Shown piece after piece: positions 44,050 to 50,990 of a DNA stretch of 64,000 nucleotides. Origin of the DNA: Candidatus Dormiibacterota bacterium (GTDB taxonomy: Bacteria; Chloroflexota; Dormibacteria; Dormibacterales; Dormibacteraceae). The notes under the pieces are model-generated. The model made no database searches. It saw nothing but the letters and a program-made list of their open reading frames with translations, and had not been told where the DNA came from. The stretch is taken from the NCBI GenBank assembly GCA_003139695.1, contig PLJM01000011.1, positions 62,001-126,000 of the forward strand, written 5' to 3'. Every line of letters starts with the position of its first letter. The first letter of the stretch is position 1. Both the position numbers and the translations under genes were made by a program.

Positions 44050-45207
44050 CTGACATCCGATCTTCGTGTTCAGGAGCTCGTCGCCACGGTGCGCGGCGGG
44101 CTCGTTGATCTCGCCTGGAAGGCGCCCGACTTCGACCCGGCAACGCGGCAGCTGGTCGGCTTCGAGCTCTTCCGGGATGACACGTCCACGGAGCCGCCGT
44201 CGCGCCTCACGTCGGCATTGATGCCGAGCCACATTCTCGAGGCCCGCGACCTGGAGGTCCTGCCCCACAGCGAATATGGTGTGCAGCCAATCTGGCGCAT
44301 CGCCGAGGCAGGGCCGCCTGCGGTTATCGCGTTTGGTCCTCCGCGTCTGACCAAAGACCTTGCCGGGCCTGGAATCTTTGTGCCCCCCGAGGAGCGGATC
44401 CACTCGCTTGCGTTCTTACAGCGCCAGGGCGCCATCACGTCGGAGGAATTGGACCAGGCGGTGGAGAGATTCCTTGGCAGGGCCGAGCCGGCGCCAGAGT
44501 CGCCGCCCATACGGACGGCGGCGGCGATTGGGGCCGGTGTGGCCGGTGCCTCCTCCTCAAGGTCGAGACGGCTGGCGTTCACATACATCGCGATCGCTTT
44601 CGTGATGGTCCTCATCCTGGTTGGGGCCGGAACGTTGGTTGGCCGCAATCTGTTCACTCAGCGGCCGGCTGCAACTGTTGTCACGTCCCCAACTCCTGCG
44701 CAGCCCGCGCCCTCTGATCAGCCCACGAGCTCGCCCACTCCAACAGCTCTGCCCGTGAACCTGCGCCCTGTCCTCATCAGCACGGCCGACCTGAGATCCG
44801 GATACGTCGCGGGTCAGACCAGCTCAACGGCCCTTTGCCCCAAATGCGTGCCGCAGCTCTCCAGCCTTTCTGTCGGGATTGCGAACAGCAAGCTCAAGCG
44901 AAACATCGTCAGCGCCGCGACCGTCGGTACGAGCTCGCGCTATGCGACAGCGATTGCCAAGGCCCTCGTGGCGTATCTGGCCAGCCGTAATGTTTGGACG
45001 GCCGTGCCAGGACTTGGCGACCAGTCGTATGCGACCACCATCTCCTCGCCGGGCGCGGGATCTCTACGAGTTTTTTACGTGGTGTGGCGAACCGGCGTGA
45101 TCACGAACGAGATCAAGCTGGTCGCGCCCTCAGGGACCCTGACGATGCAGAACGCGATCGATCTGGCAAGGGTCCAGCAGGCGCGCGCGGCCATAGCACT
45201 CGGCTGA
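44050..45207 (+). CDS. Single-spanning membrane protein with SHOCT-like segment
   Basis: The N-terminus is uncertain. The conserved-looking part begins TSDLRVQELVATVRGGLVDL; the only start with a good ribosome site is CTG 44050, 11 bases after AAGGAG. GTG 44089 would cut into this part, and the in-frame start at 43882 overlaps the previous gene by 91 bases. The product has a cytoplasmic part with LAFLQRQGAITSEELDQAVE (SHOCT-like), a membrane segment (FTYIAIAFVMVLILVGAGTLV), a Pro/Thr linker and an extracellular domain of about 150 residues. No function known. Confidence 0.6.
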   Translation: MTSDLRVQELVATVRGGLVDLAWKAPDFDPATRQLVGFELFRDDTSTEPPSRLTSALMPSHILEARDLEVLPHSEYGVQPIWRIAEAGPPAVIAFGPPRLTKDLAGPGIFVPPEERIHSLAFLQRQGAITSEELDQAVERFLGRAEPAPESPPIRTAAAIGAGVAGASSSRSRRLAFTYIAIAFVMVLILVGAGTLVGRNLFTQRPAATVVTSPTPAQPAPSDQPTSSPTPTALPVNLRPVLISTADLRSGYVAGQTSSTALCPKCVPQLSSLSVGIANSKLKRNIVSAATVGTSSRYATAIAKALVAYLASRNVWTAVPGLGDQSYATTISSPGAGSLRVFYVVWRTGVITNEIKLVAPSGTLTMQNAIDLARVQQARAAIALG

Positions 45208-45217
45208 TCGTGTCCGA

Positions 45218-45234
45218 CGGGCTTGAGTAGCCCG
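45218..45234 (+). terminator. Short hairpin between membrane protein gene and folE
   Basis: CGGGCT and AGCCCG pair around TGAGT, eleven bases after the stop codon at 45207. There is no T-run, so termination would be weak. folE then has its own AAGGAG ribosome site eight bases before the ATG. Confidence 0.4.
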
Positions 45235-45284
45235 AAACCGTAGAGTGAGTTGATCCCTAACGACCCAGACCAAGGAGTCAGCTC

Positions 45285-45935
45285 ATGACGAGTCTCGCCT
45301 TCGATCCCGAGGAGACAACCCATTGGGAACAGGTTCAGCCACGGACCGTCAGCCCTGAAAAGTGGAAGAAGTTCGAGGCCAACGCTGCTGAGATGTTCGA
45401 AGCCTTTGGGATGGACCTCGGCACGCCCGGAACCCTCCAGACGCCAACCCGTTTCGTGCGCGCCCTGTACGACGCCACCATCGGCTATGAGGGCGACCCC
45501 AAGCTTCTCACCGCATTCCCGACCGAGTGCCGCGGAGGCCCCGATTGCAGCATCGCGCAGGTCATCGAAGGGCCGATCGAGTTCTTCTCACTTTGCGAGC
45601 ACCACGTCCTTCCGTTCCACGGCCACGCCTACATCGGCTACATCGCGCACGAGGAGATCATCGGCATCTCCAAGCTGACGCGGCTGGTCCGCGTTTTCGC
45701 GCGGCGATTCACTGTCCAGGAGAGGGTCGGGGTGCAGATCGCCGACGAGCTGGTGCGCGTGCTGCAGCCGCACGGTGTCGCCGTTCACCTTTCGGCGATG
45801 CACCTGTGCACGCAGATGCGGGGCGTGCGTGAGGACCACTCGCGCACGATCACCTCGTTCTGGCGTGGCAACTACGAGACCGACCCGCAGCTGAGGACGG
45901 AGTTTCTGCAGGCCGCCTCGCAGTCCAGGCACTGA
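45285..45935 (+). CDS. folE: GTP cyclohydrolase I
   Basis: A 216-residue FolE. Zinc ligands lie in FFSLCEHHVLPFHGH (Cys 104, His 107) and in HLCTQMRGV; the GTP-binding and active-site segments QTPTRFVRALYD and GISKLTRLVRVFARR are present. It makes 7,8-dihydroneopterin triphosphate for folate or other pterins. It is followed without gap by a RibD-C/DHFR-type reductase whose GTG directly abuts its TGA, so the two probably form a pterin unit. Confidence 0.95.
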   Translation: MTSLAFDPEETTHWEQVQPRTVSPEKWKKFEANAAEMFEAFGMDLGTPGTLQTPTRFVRALYDATIGYEGDPKLLTAFPTECRGGPDCSIAQVIEGPIEFFSLCEHHVLPFHGHAYIGYIAHEEIIGISKLTRLVRVFARRFTVQERVGVQIADELVRVLQPHGVAVHLSAMHLCTQMRGVREDHSRTITSFWRGNYETDPQLRTEFLQAASQSRH

Positions 45936-46742
45936 GTGCGGGCGCCATTCGAGGTTTTGTTCGAGGCCGAGGGCCTTCCCGAGTACGCGCTGCCCGTCGA
46001 CCTGAAGCACCTTTACGGGCGGCTCGGGTTTCCGGATCGGGTGATCTATGCGAACTTCGTCTCGTCGATCGACGGTGTCGTTACGCTCGGTGCGAATCCC
46101 TCGGCTGGGTCCGTGATCAGTGGCAAGTCACCCGCCGATCGTTTTGTGATGGGGTTGCTCCGCGCTTGCGCTGATGCAGTGGTGCTTGGGGCCGGCACGC
46201 TTCGCGCCACGCCTGGCCACCTGTGGACGCCGGCGCATGTGTATCCCGCGCTGGCCACCGAGTTCACCGCTTTGCGCAGCGCGCTGGGGCGCAGCGCTGA
46301 GCCGGCGCTGGTTGTGCTGACCGGGAGCGGTGAGCTTGATTTCTCCCATCCAGCCCTCGTGCGTGGCGCGATTGTCATGACCACCAGCCCTGGGGCGAAG
46401 AAGATCGGGTCGCGGTTGCCCGCGTCGTGCGAGCTCGTGGTGTTGGGGAAGGGCAAGAGCCTCGATGTCGGCAGGGTTGTGGGCGAGCTTCGCGAGCGTG
46501 GGCTCGATGTCCTGCTCAGTGAGGCGGGGCCGCACGTGACCGGCCAGCTCGTGGGGGAGGGGCTGCTGGACGAGGTGTTCCTCACCCTGTCGCCTGTTTT
46601 GGCGGGGCGGGGCAAGGAGAAGAGGTTGGGGATGGTCGAGGGGATCGAGCTGCTGCCCGCGAAAGGGGCCTGGAGCAGGCTCCTCAGCGCTCGGCAGCAT
46701 GGCGACTACTTGTTCCTGCGGTATGGGGTGGGGAAGAGCTAA
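45936..46742 (+). CDS. RibD C-terminal-type (dihydrofolate reductase superfamily) reductase
   Basis: A 268-residue protein starting at GTG immediately after the folE stop. VIYANFVSSIDGVVTLG, GLLRACADAVVLGAGTLRAT and GLDVLLSEAGPHVTGQLVGEG match the RibD-C fold that reduces aminopyrimidine or pterin substrates with NADPH. No deaminase domain is present. Coupling to folE suggests a role in dihydropterin reduction, perhaps replacing FolA (inference). Confidence 0.87.
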   Translation: MRAPFEVLFEAEGLPEYALPVDLKHLYGRLGFPDRVIYANFVSSIDGVVTLGANPSAGSVISGKSPADRFVMGLLRACADAVVLGAGTLRATPGHLWTPAHVYPALATEFTALRSALGRSAEPALVVLTGSGELDFSHPALVRGAIVMTTSPGAKKIGSRLPASCELVVLGKGKSLDVGRVVGELRERGLDVLLSEAGPHVTGQLVGEGLLDEVFLTLSPVLAGRGKEKRLGMVEGIELLPAKGAWSRLLSARQHGDYLFLRYGVGKS

Positions 46743-46766
46743 CCGCGCGGTCTGTGCAGACCTGAG

Positions 46767-46886
46767 CGTCCCCTCCGGCGGGCTCCGCCCGCCACCTCCC
46801 CGGCAAGCGGGGAGGACGACGGCGTGCCTAGCTGGACGCCTCCTCCGGCCGGCTTTGCCGGCCACCTCCCCCGCGATGCGGGGAGG
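46767..46886. repeat. Two forward GC-rich palindromic repeat units
   Basis: 46767-46817 and 46837-46886 are two units of the same family as at 42363-42573: CTCCGGCGGGCTCCGCCCGCC hairpin then CCTCCCCGGCAAGCGGGGAGG, and the variant with CCGGCTTTGCCGG and CGCGATGCGGGGAGG. They are in the same orientation and directly precede the inverted unit at 46899. Confidence 0.85.
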
Positions 46887-47017
46887 TCTTGGAGGTTATG
46901 TCCTCCCCGCTTGCCGGGGAGGTGGCACCGAAGGCGCCGGAGGGGAGGTCCAGGGTTGCACACCCGGTGTTAACCGCCTGGCTTGCAGGCGCGACGTTTC
47001 TACTGGATGGTCCGCAC

Positions 47018-47464
47018 GTGCCTTCTCCGGAAACGAATCGCGCACGCGAGCTGCGCACGAACATGACCACGTCTGAGTGGCGCATGTGGCAGCACCTGCG
47101 AGGACGGCAGATGAGCGGATGGAAGTTTCGGAGGCAGGCCGCGATCGGCCCGTACGTCGTCGACTTCGTATGCTTCGCCGCACGGCTCATCGTGGAGCTG
47201 GACGGGGACAGCCACGACGGTGAGGACGCACAGGTCGCATATGAGCAGCGGCGCCAGGCGTGGTTGGAGGCGCAGCGGTACAGGGTCCTGAGGTTGCACG
47301 GGAGAGACATCCCAGAGAGGGATCCACTCGAGGGTGCTTGGGAGGCTATCGACCAAGCGCTTTCAGAAACAGCTCCGGGACTCGACCCATCGCGCGTGCG
47401 GCCTGGGTCGCGCGCATACCGAGTGACCGCGGCCGAGCTTCCCGGATCCACCGACTGTGCCTAG
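47018..47464 (+). CDS. DUF559 domain protein (restriction-endonuclease-like fold)
   Basis: I start at GTG 47018, giving 148 residues; the open frame to 46889 only adds translated repeat (it reads SSPLAGEVAPKAPEG). NRARELRTNMTTSEWRMWQH, RGRQMSGWKFRRQAAIGPYV, VDFVCFAARLIVELDGDSHD and YRVLRLHGRDI match DUF559, related to very-short-patch-repair-type nucleases with PD-(D/E)xK core (FVCFAARLIVELDGDSH carrying the acidic residues). It is bracketed by inverted repeats. Substrate unknown. Confidence 0.88.
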   Translation: MPSPETNRARELRTNMTTSEWRMWQHLRGRQMSGWKFRRQAAIGPYVVDFVCFAARLIVELDGDSHDGEDAQVAYEQRRQAWLEAQRYRVLRLHGRDIPERDPLEGAWEAIDQALSETAPGLDPSRVRPGSRAYRVTAAELPGSTDCA

Positions 47465-47469
47465 CCGCA

Positions 47470-47522
47470 CGTCCCCTCCGGCCGGCTTTGCCGGCCACCT
47501 CCCCCGCGATGCGGGGAGGACA
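47470..47522 (+). repeat. GC-rich repeat unit, right arm after DUF559
   Basis: Forward unit with GGCCGGCTTTGCCGGCC and CCTCCCCCGCGATGCGGGGAGG. It begins six bases after the DUF559 stop. It is almost the same as the unit at 46837-46886, and inverted to that at 46899-46949. Confidence 0.85.
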
Positions 47523-47610
47523 AAAGGTCTGCACGAGCACTTCTTCTCCAAGACGGCGGGCCGATGAGTGGCTGGGCTCATGCGCCCGACCGGCAGCGTC
47601 ACTGCCCGCA

Positions 47611-48471
47611 CTATTCGTGCGGGGCTGGTCGAATGAGCAGCCGATCGATAGACGTCTGAACGAAGCCGGCGCCGAGGTAGAGGTTACGGGCGGCGTCGGT
47701 CCCGAAGCCGACCTTCAGGCGGCGTGCGCCTTTGCGTGCGAGCCGATCGAGGCCGTTCGTCAGCAACATGCGGGCGAGGCCGCGGCGCTGGTATTCGTCC
47801 TCGACGCGCATCGGTTCGAGGAGTCCGACGAGCGTCGTCTGATCGAACCAGAACAACGCGTAGCCGGCGACCCTGCCATCCGCCTCCTCGACCGCCAGGT
47901 CGAGCGTCGGATCGTACAGCGAGCACTGTCGCAGCCGCGGCTCGACCAGTTCACCGTTGCGAGCAATCATCGGGTGCGGACGATCCGCGCGTGTCACGCG
48001 ATCGACGATCGCGAACCCATCGACCTGCGCAACCGTCGGGCGCTGGTCGGCGTCCATCCATGCTGTGCCTGACAACTCGTCGGTCATCGCGAATCCACTC
48101 TGGATGGCAAGGTCCGTCAGCGGCGCGTCGTCCTCGCACACGAGCACCTGGAGTGCCTCGCCCCGATGTCCGGCGGTGGCTTCCAACGTCGCAGCCCAAA
48201 CGTCCTCCTCGTCGACGATCGACGGCACGGCGAAGACATCTGCTTGCCAGGTGTCGCCCCAGGCCGTCAGCCCTGCAGCCGCCACCGGGCCCACCTCGTC
48301 GAACCAGACCGGGAGCGCCAGCTCGTCAGTCGCCCGCGGGCGGCGCCACCACCACTGCACGTCGGCGGCCTCCCACATGCCGCCGATCGGATCAGCCAGG
48401 CGAGCGCGCTGCAGGACCGTGGTCGTCGCGTTCAGCCGCCCGAGACCCCGCAGCAGCTCGCGTCGCACCAC
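47611..48471 (-). CDS. GNAT family acetyltransferase
   Basis: I start at GTG 48471, which overlaps the TAG stop of pepN by one base (TAGTG); the frame open to 48579 is a pepN shadow. About 286 residues in two halves: an N-terminal GNAT-like half without a clear acetyl-CoA loop, and a C-terminal half with RVAGYALFWFDQTTLVGLLE and RVEDEYQRRGLARMLLTNGL (the acetyl-CoA R/Q-x2-G-x-G/A loop), ending RNLYLGAGFVQT. Substrate unknown; coupled to pepN. Confidence 0.87.
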   Translation of the reverse strand: MVRRELLRGLGRLNATTTVLQRARLADPIGGMWEAADVQWWWRRPRATDELALPVWFDEVGPVAAAGLTAWGDTWQADVFAVPSIVDEEDVWAATLEATAGHRGEALQVLVCEDDAPLTDLAIQSGFAMTDELSGTAWMDADQRPTVAQVDGFAIVDRVTRADRPHPMIARNGELVEPRLRQCSLYDPTLDLAVEEADGRVAGYALFWFDQTTLVGLLEPMRVEDEYQRRGLARMLLTNGLDRLARKGARRLKVGFGTDAARNLYLGAGFVQTSIDRLLIRPAPHE

Positions 48472-50978
48472 TAGCTGCCGTTGAACGTCCTTGCTTTTAG
48501 AGCCCGCTTCAGGTCGTCTTGGGATTCCAGTAGGGAGCGCTGGATTGGGCCCGGGATCTCCTCGCCTCGCTTCAGCCACCTGTCCGTCCGGTCCACCACC
48601 TCTTGCGTGATGACCATGTGCGGGTACATCGAGCCGAGGAAGCCCAGCGCTTCCTCGATCTCGAACTCCTCCCAGATCTTCATAACGCAGTCGAAGTAGG
48701 GCTCCACGTACGCGCTCAGTAGCTCCGCCTGGTCCGCGCGGTGGAAGCCCGACGCGATTGCCCGCTTCATGGCCAGCGGCGCTTCATGGCTCGTGACGTC
48801 TGACCACGCCTCGGCCTTCGCGTCCTTTGTCGGTCGCGCTGCACTTGCCGCGGCTGCGGCCCGGCGGCCCTGGTCCGTCGGGTCCCGCTCGAGCTCCGCG
48901 GCGATCAGCTCCTCGCCTGCCTCGCCGATCGTGGCGAGCGCGTTGACCACGCTCCACCGCACCGCGAAATCTACCTGCAGCCCATCGAGCTTCGTCGCCC
49001 CATCCAGCAGACCGCGCACCCACGCGATGTCTTCTGGCTCCCTTGCCGTTCCGATGAACGCGTTGGTCCACAACAGCTGCAGGTCGGTGCCCGTGGCCAT
49101 GCGGCTCAAGCGCTCCTTCGCGCCTTTGGCCACCTGCGCTCTTAGCGCTGCGCGCCGGCCGTGGTCGGCGTACCTGTCGACGGCGCCGGTCATCCTGCCG
49201 ATCAGCGAGGCCGCGATCGCCGCATCGGTCTCGACCTCGATGTTGGCCAGCGAGATCTCCAGATAGTCCGCGACGCGCAGCTTCGCGTCGCGCACCATGT
49301 CCCACAGCGCCTCCCACAGCACCGCACGCGCCAGCCCTTCATCGAGCCGGCCGAGGTGCGTCTCGAGGGTGGCCAGCGATCTGCCGTCCAGGTCGATCTT
49401 GGTGTACGTGAGGTCGTCGTCGTTTGGCAGCACAAGGTCGGGCATCGGTTCACCCGCCAGTTGCGGCACCGGTGTGGTCGCGCCGTCGATGTCCAGCTCG
49501 ACCGACTTTCTTCGCACCAGCGCGTTGCCCTGGATGTCGAACAGGCCCACTTTCAAGCGGTGCGGCCGCAGGGTGGGATGCTCTGCCGGCGCTGTCTGGA
49601 TGAGCGTCGCGCTCTTTATACGCGTGCCGTCGGCGACGATCTTTGCGCTGATGGTGTTGACGCCGGCTTGCTCGAGCCAGACTTTCGACCACGCCTTCAG
49701 GTCGCGGCCCGAAGCCTCCTCCAGCGGCGCCAGGAAATCCGACAGCTCTGTGTTTCCGTACTCGTGTCGCTTGAAGTAGTTGTTGACGCCGCTGAAGAAT
49801 GCGTCCTCGCCGACCCACGCCACGAGCTGCTTGAGCGCCGACCCACCTTTCTCGTACGTGATGGGGTCGAAGTTGAGCAGCACCGATTCCACGTCCGGTA
49901 TCTCGGCGACGACGGGGTGGGTCGTGGGCAGCTGGTCCTGCGCCTTGGCCTTCGCCTTGTAGCTCATCGCGAACGTCGTCCACGAATTCTTGAAACGAGT
50001 GGCCTCGACGTTGGCGAGGTTGCCCATGTACGTCGCGAACGTCTCGTTGAGCCACAGGCCGTCCCACCAACGCATCGTTACGAGGTCGCCGAACCACATG
50101 TGCGCCATCTCGTGGAGCAGAGTCTCCGAGCGCCGCATGCGCAGCGCCTCGGTGACGCGCGACCTGAACACGTAGGCCTCGGTGAACGTCACGCAGCCGG
50201 CGTTCTCCATCGCCCCGGCCGAGAACTCAGGCACGAAGAGCTGGTCGTACTTGCCGAAAACGTACGGATAGCCAAATCGCTCCTGGAAGTAGTCGAGCCC
50301 CTGCCGGGTGAGCTCGAACAGCTCGTCAGGGTCGAGGTACCGCATCAACGACTGCCGGCAGTAGAGGCCGAGCGGGATGCCGCGGTGCTCCTGGTGGACC
50401 GAGTGGTAGTGGCCGGCCACGATCGCTGCCAGGTAGGTCGACATCGGCTTGGTCGTCGGGAATCGCCACATCGCGCCGTCGCGCTTGCCCGGCGTGTTCG
50501 ACACCACCACCCAGTCCCCCGGCGCTTTCACCTCGATTGAGTAGGTGGCTTTCAGATCCGGTTGGTCGAAGCACGCGAAGGCGCGGTGCGCGTCATAGCT
50601 GGCGAACTGGCTGTGGAGGTAAACCCGGCCATCGAGCGGATCCTTGAACCGGTGCAGCCCGGTGCCGTCGGTCATGTATGCCGCGGTGGCGGAAACCGTG
50701 AGCGTGTTGTCCTCTTGCAAGCCCGTGAGCTGCAGACGCCCGCCGTCGAAAGCGCTGGCCGGCAGCTCTTTGCCGTTGAGCAATGCCCTCGAGATGGCCG
50801 GGCCGGTGAACTCGATGAAGGTGTCCGAGCCCGGCCGGCGGCATCGGAAGGTCGCCGTCGTGTCGGAGCCGAACGTCGCATCGCCTTGCGTCAGGTCGAG
50901 GGCGACGTCGTAGTGGACGTCGGAGATCAGCGCGGCACGGTCCTGCGCCTCGCGGCGCGTGAGGTTATTGCGAAGGAT
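48471..50978 (-). CDS. pepN: Aminopeptidase N (M1 family), start codon not canonical
   Basis: M1 zinc aminopeptidase of about 835 residues. GAMENAG (substrate-binding) and HEMAHMWFGDLVTMRWWDGL followed by WLNETFA (zinc His, His, Glu) are intact, and the C-terminal helical domain is complete. The conserved N-terminus ILRNNLTRREAQDRAALISD lies in the same frame right after the stop of the upstream gene, yet no ATG, GTG or TTG precedes it. The first usual start, TTG 50783, would delete 65 residues of the first beta domain. I place the start at ATC 50978 provisionally. Confidence 0.9.
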   Translation of the reverse strand: MLRNNLTRREAQDRAALISDVHYDVALDLTQGDATFGSDTTATFRCRRPGSDTFIEFTGPAISRALLNGKELPASAFDGGRLQLTGLQEDNTLTVSATAAYMTDGTGLHRFKDPLDGRVYLHSQFASYDAHRAFACFDQPDLKATYSIEVKAPGDWVVVSNTPGKRDGAMWRFPTTKPMSTYLAAIVAGHYHSVHQEHRGIPLGLYCRQSLMRYLDPDELFELTRQGLDYFQERFGYPYVFGKYDQLFVPEFSAGAMENAGCVTFTEAYVFRSRVTEALRMRRSETLLHEMAHMWFGDLVTMRWWDGLWLNETFATYMGNLANVEATRFKNSWTTFAMSYKAKAKAQDQLPTTHPVVAEIPDVESVLLNFDPITYEKGGSALKQLVAWVGEDAFFSGVNNYFKRHEYGNTELSDFLAPLEEASGRDLKAWSKVWLEQAGVNTISAKIVADGTRIKSATLIQTAPAEHPTLRPHRLKVGLFDIQGNALVRRKSVELDIDGATTPVPQLAGEPMPDLVLPNDDDLTYTKIDLDGRSLATLETHLGRLDEGLARAVLWEALWDMVRDAKLRVADYLEISLANIEVETDAAIAASLIGRMTGAVDRYADHGRRAALRAQVAKGAKERLSRMATGTDLQLLWTNAFIGTAREPEDIAWVRGLLDGATKLDGLQVDFAVRWSVVNALATIGEAGEELIAAELERDPTDQGRRAAAAASAARPTKDAKAEAWSDVTSHEAPLAMKRAIASGFHRADQAELLSAYVEPYFDCVMKIWEEFEIEEALGFLGSMYPHMVITQEVVDRTDRWLKRGEEIPGPIQRSLLESQDDLKRALKARTFNGS

Positions 50979-50990
50979 GACTTGTGTCTT

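Larger units (their letters stand above)
46899..47522. mobile_element. DUF559 gene bracketed by inverted copies of the repeat (possible mobile unit)
   Basis: The unit at 46899-46949 begins TGTCCTCCCCGC and is inverted relative to the unit at 47470-47522, which ends GCGGGGAGGACA. The pair therefore forms terminal inverted repeats of about 50 bases around a single DUF559 gene, total 624 bases. Each arm holds two nested hairpins. No target duplication is evident. The idea of mobility is inference from architecture. Confidence 0.55.

Noticed and set aside
46889-47017. N-terminal extension of the DUF559 protein reading SSPLAGEVA
   Set aside because: It is the translated palindromic repeat; the DUF559 domain starts after 47018.
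49161-50540. 459-codon plus-strand open frame opposite pepN
   Set aside because: Rich in Arg, Val, His and Gly without domain pattern; it mirrors the codon structure of pepN, whose zinc motifs are intact on the other strand.
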